Assembly: GCA_964592475.1 (NCBI GenBank)
Contig: CAZQEZ010000151.1
Location: 1 to 9,363, forward strand
Source: CAZQEZ01 sp964592475
GTDB lineage: Bacteria; Bacteroidota; Bacteroidia; Cytophagales; Cyclobacteriaceae
DNA: 9,363 nt
Reading direction: 5' to 3'
The position numbers were made by a program, and so were the translations under genes. Position 1 is the stretch's first letter, and every line of letters starts with the position of its first letter. The notes under the pieces were generated by a model, which saw only the letters and a program-made list of their open reading frames with translations, ran no database searches and was not told where the DNA came from. Below, piece by piece: positions 4,963-9,363 of the stretch.

Positions 4963-7411
4963 ACTGCAGCTTCATCTTCTTCACCCTTTCCTCCAGCGTT
5001 TCGCTGCTTAGTTTCTCCCTGCTCAGCCGGTCCACCAGGATGGGGAAGGCAAATGGTGTGGGCCTTGCCGGGTTGGTCAGCACCAGCTTCTGCTGATTGA
5101 TTCGCTTCAGGGCTTCCCGCATGCGTTGTTCTTCCAGCTGAAATTCCAGTACCTCCTGGTAAGCCTGCCGGAACAAAAGGTTGTGCGAATCATACTCCAT
5201 GAACATGTCGAAAAAAAGCCGGGCGGAACTTTGCAGATGCTTGTCAGAAATATTTTTGCCGGGAAAGCCCTTGAAAGTGAGGCCGGCAATGGAGGCTATG
5301 TCCCGGAATTTGGTGCGGGCCATTTCATTGCTATTCATACTGGCCTGCAGGTCTTCCATCAGGTTTTCCATGGATAACAAATCCAGCTCCAGGGCTTCTT
5401 CAATCGGTATTTCCTGGTCGGAGAGCAATTCAAAACCGTAGTCATTCAGGGCAATTGAGAAAGTAATCGGCCGGATCAGGGCAATGCGGTAGGCCAGGAG
5501 GGAGGCCAGCCCTTCATGCACAAAGCGTCCCTCAAAGGGATAAAAGAAAACGTGATAGCCCTCCCGGGTTTCAATTTTTTCGATCAGAAACTCCCGGTCA
5601 GTTGGCACCACCGACATTTCCTGCTGTTTTTCAATCAGTGGTCGCACTTTTTGCAACTCAACTTCCCGGGTGTTTTCATCCAAGGCTTCATTAATGCTTT
5701 CACGCAAAAGCGCCGATAGCTGAGAAGATAAAGGCATGCGACTACCCATCCAGCTGGGTACTTTTCCTTTTTTCTTTTTGGATTTTCTCACATAAGCTAC
5801 CGGTGGTTTGAAGCTTACCAGTTCCAGGTTGCGACCAGCAAACCAGAACACCTCACCGATGTTGAGTTTGGTTATGAACCATTCTTCGATTGTTCCGATC
5901 TGTTTGCCGCTCATAAATTTTACCTGCATGATGTTATCGCCTACAATGGTGCCTATCGACAACCGATGCCTCAGGGAAATGCCTCGGTTGGTGATTTTGT
6001 AAATACCATCTTCAATTTCCACTTTTTGGTATTCCTGGTAGGCATGCAGGCTTTCACCTCCGGTAGTGATAAATTGTAAAATCCAATACCACTCGTCCGG
6101 CTCCAGGCTATTGAAGCTGAAGGTCTGCTTCACCTGCCGGTATATGCTAGCTGGGTGAAACCCGCCGGAAACTGCCAGGGTGAGCAGATACTGTACCAAC
6201 ACATCAAAAGAGCGGATAAACGGCTGCCGGCTTTCCACTTTTTGCTGTTGCATACCTTTACGCAAAGCGGAAGCCTCGATCAATTCCAGGGAATGGGTCG
6301 GTACAAAATAGATATGGCTCACAGCACCCGGCCGGTGACCACTGCGGCCCGCCCTTTGGATGAAACGGGCTACGCCTTTGGGGCTACCGACCTGGATAAT
6401 AGTTTCCACCGGCCGGAAATCTACGCCCAGGTCGAGACTGGAAGTGCAAACCACCAACTTCAGTTTTTCATCATGCAGTGCTTGTTCTACCCAACTGCGC
6501 ATCTCCTTGCTGATGGAGCCATGATGCAGGGCCATGATTCCGGCCAGGTCGGGTGAATGGGACAGGATACGCTGGTACCAGATTTCTGATTGAGAACGGG
6601 TGTTAGTAAATAGTAAGGTGGTTCGGCTGTTTTTGATGATGGGCACTACCTGATCCAGCAGGGTAATGCCCAGATGACCGGCCCAGGGAAATTTCTCTAT
6701 TTCTTCCGGTAGCAGGGTGGTCAGTTTGATCTGTTTTTCAATGTTGCCTCTGACTATTTTGTGTTTGGTCTGGTGGTAATCGGTGCCCAACAGCACCTGC
6801 AAGGCTTCATCCAGATTGCCGATGGTGGCAGAAATGCCCCAAACTCTAAGTTGCGGACAAAGATATTTAAGATGGGAAACTGCCAGTTCTACCTGCACCG
6901 CTCTTTTTGACCCCAGCAATTCATGCCACTCATCCGCCACCAGACAGCGTAAGTTTTTGAAAATTTTCCGGTAATTTTTAGATGCTAGCAACAAATGCAG
7001 ACTTTCAGGGGTGGTGATCAGGAATTCCGGCACATTGCGTTTTTGCTTTTCCCGTTCGCTGGCTGAGGTGTCGCCGGTGCGTACAGCCACCTGCCAGTCT
7101 ACCCCCAAATCATGACATGCCTGCTGTATGGCTGACTGTATTTCCCAGCTCAACGCCCGGATGGGTGTAATCCAGATGGCTTGTAAACCTTTAGTTTGGG
7201 CAACTTTGGTTTTCAGGTTTTTTAGTTTTAAAAATTCCAGTAAAATAGCAACACCCAAAGCGTAGGTTTTGCCGGTTCCGGTTGGCGCATTCACCAATCC
7301 CTGATAGCCGGATAGGTAAGATTGCCAGGTTTCTTTTTGATAGGAAAAGGGTTGCCAGCCTTTGGATTTAAACCAGTTGACACCAACTTCAATCAGCTCC
7401 GCTTGTCTCAT
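4961..7411 (-). CDS. Ligase-associated Lhr-type DEXH-box DNA helicase
   Basis: 816 residues, the usual size for the short bacterial Lhr-core helicases that travel with an ATP-dependent ligase. The order is: Walker A PTGTGKT (43-49), TPIRALSWE (82-90), TTPESLHLLL (133-142), DEWH (160-163) and SAT (194-196). The second RecA domain holds LLFTNTRSQSE (266-276), ALHHGSI (294-300), TSSLDLGVDF (323-332) and the arginine-finger motif QRAGRSGHRPG (352-362). A winged-helix region (about 400-480) and the Lhr beta-barrel/C-terminal domain follow, including WMGSRMPLSSQL (554-565) after a basic patch RKSKKKKGK (542-550). Lhr proteins are ATP-driven 3'-to-5' translocases on single-stranded DNA. The ATG lies 23 bases inside the ligase end, so translation is probably coupled. 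All motifs are intact. The substrate in the cell is not shown by sequence. Confidence 0.93.
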   Translation of the reverse strand: MRQAELIEVGVNWFKSKGWQPFSYQKETWQSYLSGYQGLVNAPTGTGKTYALGVAILLEFLKLKNLKTKVAQTKGLQAIWITPIRALSWEIQSAIQQACHDLGVDWQVAVRTGDTSASEREKQKRNVPEFLITTPESLHLLLASKNYRKIFKNLRCLVADEWHELLGSKRAVQVELAVSHLKYLCPQLRVWGISATIGNLDEALQVLLGTDYHQTKHKIVRGNIEKQIKLTTLLPEEIEKFPWAGHLGITLLDQVVPIIKNSRTTLLFTNTRSQSEIWYQRILSHSPDLAGIMALHHGSISKEMRSWVEQALHDEKLKLVVCTSSLDLGVDFRPVETIIQVGSPKGVARFIQRAGRSGHRPGAVSHIYFVPTHSLELIEASALRKGMQQQKVESRQPFIRSFDVLVQYLLTLAVSGGFHPASIYRQVKQTFSFNSLEPDEWYWILQFITTGGESLHAYQEYQKVEIEDGIYKITNRGISLRHRLSIGTIVGDNIMQVKFMSGKQIGTIEEWFITKLNIGEVFWFAGRNLELVSFKPPVAYVRKSKKKKGKVPSWMGSRMPLSSQLSALLRESINEALDENTREVELQKVRPLIEKQQEMSVVPTDREFLIEKIETREGYHVFFYPFEGRFVHEGLASLLAYRIALIRPITFSIALNDYGFELLSDQEIPIEEALELDLLSMENLMEDLQASMNSNEMARTKFRDIASIAGLTFKGFPGKNISDKHLQSSARLFFDMFMEYDSHNLLFRQAYQEVLEFQLEEQRMREALKRINQQKLVLTNPARPTPFAFPILVDRLSREKLSSETLEERVKKMKLQ

Positions 7412-8996
7412 ACACTTTTAACAGTTGATGTAAATCGTCGAGTGAATTGGCTTCCTTAACTTTTTTATCATGGCGCCAGTGACTAATGCGTGGAAAACGC
7501 AGAGCGACGCCCGATTTGTGCCGGGTAGACCTCTGGATGCCTTCAAAAGCTATTTCAAACACATGTTCAGGTTTTACACTTCTCACCGGCCCAAATCTAT
7601 CGATTGTATTTTTCTTTACATAATTATCCACCTTTCGAATTTCTTCGTCGGAAAGGCCGGAATAAGCTTTGGTGAAAGGCACCAGGTCGTCGCCATCCCA
7701 CACTGCAAAGGTATAGTCGGTATAGAGATTGGCCCGGCGGCCATGCCCTCGCATGGCATAGATCATCACCGCATCAATGGTAAGTGGGTCCAACTTCCAT
7801 TTCCACCAGTCCCCTTTTTTCCGCCCTACCTGGTAGGATGAGCTTTTTCGCTTGAGCATAATGCCTTCACTGAGGATCTCACGAGCACTTTTTCTGGCTT
7901 TCGCCAAATCAAGCCATTCAGTGAAAGAAACCAACTCGGAAAGTTTAAGGATTTTCTTTACCGGATAATCCTGTAACATATTTTCCAGCAAAGCCCTGCG
8001 TTCATGCAATGGCTTTTCGCGGATGTCTTCTCCCTGCCATTCCAGTAAATCGTACACCACCATCACTACCGGTGCTTTTTTTAATATGCTAGCTGTTACA
8101 TTTTTTCTTCCGATGCGAGTTTGTAACACATTGAAGGTGAGCGGCTTATCGTATTTCCAGGGAAGAATTTCGCCATCGATCACTGTGCCGGATGGAAGTG
8201 CATGACGCAGGGGCTCGTACTCCGGAAATTTATCCGTAACCAATTCTTCCCCTCGGGACCAAACGTATAAATTATCTTCCCTTACGATAATTTGCCCGCG
8301 GATACCATCCCATTTGTACTCGGCAAACCAGTCCTCTATCGGACCCAAATCTTCCACCTCCTTATCCAATGCATAAGCCAGGAAAAAAGGGTAGGGACGA
8401 GATAAATTATCGGCATTATCTGGAGCTAACAACAAGTCGTGAAAATTGTTGTTCAAAGGTGACCAGTTGCCCATCAGGCGGTGGGCCACTTTATTTTCAT
8501 CGGTCTTTAAATATTTGGCCAAAGCACGTACCAGCAGTTTCTGAGAAACGCCGATACGAAAACCACCGGAAATTAACTTGTTGAAAACAAAACGCTCCAT
8601 CTGATTCATAGAGCTCCAGGCAAGCATGATCTGCTTTTTCTTTTGCTGGTCATCCTTCTGTTCCAGATCCAGAATTTGTGTCATCCAGAAAGTAAGGGAC
8701 TCATCCTGGGTAGACTCCTGGTTAGGATGCAGCAGTGCCATCGTTTCACCCAGGTCGCCCACTATATGATAGCTTTCTTCAAATAGCCAGTAGGGCAAGT
8801 CAGCCGCCTCTGCAGCCCATCCACGCAGTAAGCTTGTACGCACCGTGCGCCGTGGGCGTTTACCGGTGAGCAGAGCAATGGCCCATAACTTGTCCTGGTC
8901 GGAGGAGACCTCAAAATAGCTGACCAATGCCTCCAGTTTCTTCAGGGTTTTGGTGGTTTGGTCCAGTTGGGTAAATAAATCGGCGAACTGCTTCAT
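7389..8996 (-). CDS. ATP-dependent DNA ligase (ligase-associated repair cluster type)
   Basis: 535 residues from ATG 8996. It seals DNA nicks through a lysyl-AMP intermediate. Numbered from the upstream TTG, the N-terminal helical DNA-binding domain (to about 200) includes SGGFRIGVSQKLLVRALA (153-170). The nucleotidyltransferase domain has motif I EYKWDGIRG with catalytic K238, motif III VIDGEIL (282-288), VVYDLLEW (323-330), motif IV EGIMLKR (387-393) and motif V WWKWKLD (407-413). The OB domain has GIQRSTRHKSGVALRFPR (496-513). This matches the bacterial ligase class paired with an Lhr helicase, distinct from the NAD-dependent housekeeping LigA. An upstream in-frame TTG at 9024-9026 would add 10 residues, but M11 (MKQFADLFTQLD) matches family starts better. 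The helicase follows with overlap. The partner exonuclease, often just upstream in this cluster, is absent from the window. Confidence 0.93.
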   Translation of the reverse strand: MKQFADLFTQLDQTTKTLKKLEALVSYFEVSSDQDKLWAIALLTGKRPRRTVRTSLLRGWAAEAADLPYWLFEESYHIVGDLGETMALLHPNQESTQDESLTFWMTQILDLEQKDDQQKKKQIMLAWSSMNQMERFVFNKLISGGFRIGVSQKLLVRALAKYLKTDENKVAHRLMGNWSPLNNNFHDLLLAPDNADNLSRPYPFFLAYALDKEVEDLGPIEDWFAEYKWDGIRGQIIVREDNLYVWSRGEELVTDKFPEYEPLRHALPSGTVIDGEILPWKYDKPLTFNVLQTRIGRKNVTASILKKAPVVMVVYDLLEWQGEDIREKPLHERRALLENMLQDYPVKKILKLSELVSFTEWLDLAKARKSAREILSEGIMLKRKSSSYQVGRKKGDWWKWKLDPLTIDAVMIYAMRGHGRRANLYTDYTFAVWDGDDLVPFTKAYSGLSDEEIRKVDNYVKKNTIDRFGPVRSVKPEHVFEIAFEGIQRSTRHKSGVALRFPRISHWRHDKKVKEANSLDDLHQLLKVYETSGAD

Positions 8997-9058
8997 GTCA
9001 AGGGCAAAACAGGAAAGGGAGGACAATTGTTGTTTTTATATGTCTATTTACTATTATT

Positions 9059-9085
9059 TTCAGATATTATAATTTAATATCTGAA
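9059..9085. promoter_or_regulatory. Perfect AT-rich palindrome upstream of the ligase
   Basis: TTCAGATATTA (9059-9069) and TAATATCTGAA (9075-9085) form a perfect 11-bp inverted repeat around a 5-base loop. It lies 63 bases upstream of the ligase ATG, where an operator or a leader hairpin would sit. It might instead terminate a transcript coming from the right edge. No TAnnTTTG promoter was found beside it. Confidence 0.4.
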
Positions 9086-9363
9086 GTTTCATACTTTAAG
9101 AATTAAAATAAAATGCCTTAAAATCTCTCCCGAAAGTTTTCGTGGATGAGAGGGGCCAGGGGCATAGCCGTCAATCTAAGAAAAAACTGTTTTATGAATG
9201 GTATATAAACTCCAAAATCCGAAGGAGCGCAGTCATTTATCTACATAGTAGACCTTGGTTATTAAAACGGAATATTAAAGCCCTTTCAGGGCGCAATAAA
9301 TAACCCGAGGTGAAGCCCCGGGAAGTAAAAACAAACCCCAAAAGGCGCAGGCAGAAGGTCACT
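9086..9363. repeat. Gene-free region with REP-like hairpins
   Basis: No coding frame is supported. Several GC-rich hairpins stand out in otherwise AT-rich DNA. CTCTC/GAGAG at 9125-9129 and 9148-9152 encloses CGAAA/TTTCG. GCCCT-TTC-AGGGC is at 9280-9292. CCCGAGG-TGAAG-CCCCGGG is at 9304-9322, with one mismatch. Paired short GC hairpins of this kind, with a TGAAR loop, are widespread intergenic repeats in Bacteroidota genomes and resemble REP elements mobilised by Y1 (TnpA-REP) transposases. No transposase is present here. The repeat assignment rests on memory and is not tested. Confidence 0.5.

Noticed and set aside
6155..6556. 133-codon plus-strand frame inside the helicase gene
   Set aside because: It is the antisense shadow of the conserved helicase motifs and has no recognisable domain.
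7470..7841. 123-codon plus-strand frame inside the ligase gene
   Set aside because: It is antisense to the ligase OB domain, and its composition follows from the opposite strand.
9024..9026. Upstream TTG start for the ligase, giving 545 residues
   Set aside because: It is a TTG, and the ten added residues do not fit the family. The ATG at 8996 opens with the usual MK-x-FA-x-LF sequence.

Overview
The window looks like Bacteroidota chromosome, probably an environmental Cytophagia/Sphingobacteriia/Saprospiria-type organism. Reasons are sigma-A promoters of the TAnnTTTG (-7) type at 2651-2658 and 3430-3437, A-rich rather than Shine-Dalgarno-rich leaders, an alpha-L-rhamnosidase relic, and proteins whose style fits that phylum. 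This placement is inferred from the sequence alone.

Left part (1-1625, mostly + strand): a graveyard of gene pieces. In order it holds the last 27 codons of an unidentified gene, a GH78 alpha-L-rhamnosidase relic with an internal deletion and a one-base frameshift, an unassigned C-terminal fragment fused behind it, a decayed DUF433/DUF5615 (VapBC-like) toxin-antitoxin pair with a frameshift in each gene, a 58-bp element bounded by GCACATATGC repeats, and the first ~80 residues of an FAD-dependent monooxygenase. No complete gene is visible here.

Middle-left (1643-3349, - strand): three intact AT-rich genes. These are a four-helix membrane protein of unknown function, a YciE/YciF-type (DUF892) ferritin-like protein with its own promoter and terminator, and a TrpF-like beta/alpha-barrel protein that appears to have lost both catalytic residues of phosphoribosylanthranilate isomerase.

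Centre (3508-4650, + strand): mnmA, the tRNA-uridine 2-thiolase, transcribed divergently from the TrpF-like gene. It carries a CxxC variant at the catalytic cysteine.

Right part (4961-8996, - strand): a two-gene operon of an ATP-dependent DNA ligase and a ligase-associated Lhr-type DEXH helicase, overlapping by 23 bases. These are two of the four members of the bacterial ligase-associated DNA-repair cluster (exonuclease, ligase, helicase, PdeM-type phosphoesterase). The exonuclease and phosphoesterase are not next to them here. mnmA and the helicase converge on a 310-bp gap with an 8-bp tandem repeat at the helicase stop codon. Upstream of the ligase are an AT-rich perfect palindrome and GC-rich REP-like hairpins, with no gene visible to the window end.

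I see no complete undescribed multi-gene system. The best leads are the TrpF-like presumed pseudoenzyme, the reduced ligase-helicase module with its REP-like upstream region, and the mosaic of gene fragments with its 58-bp repeat-bounded element.
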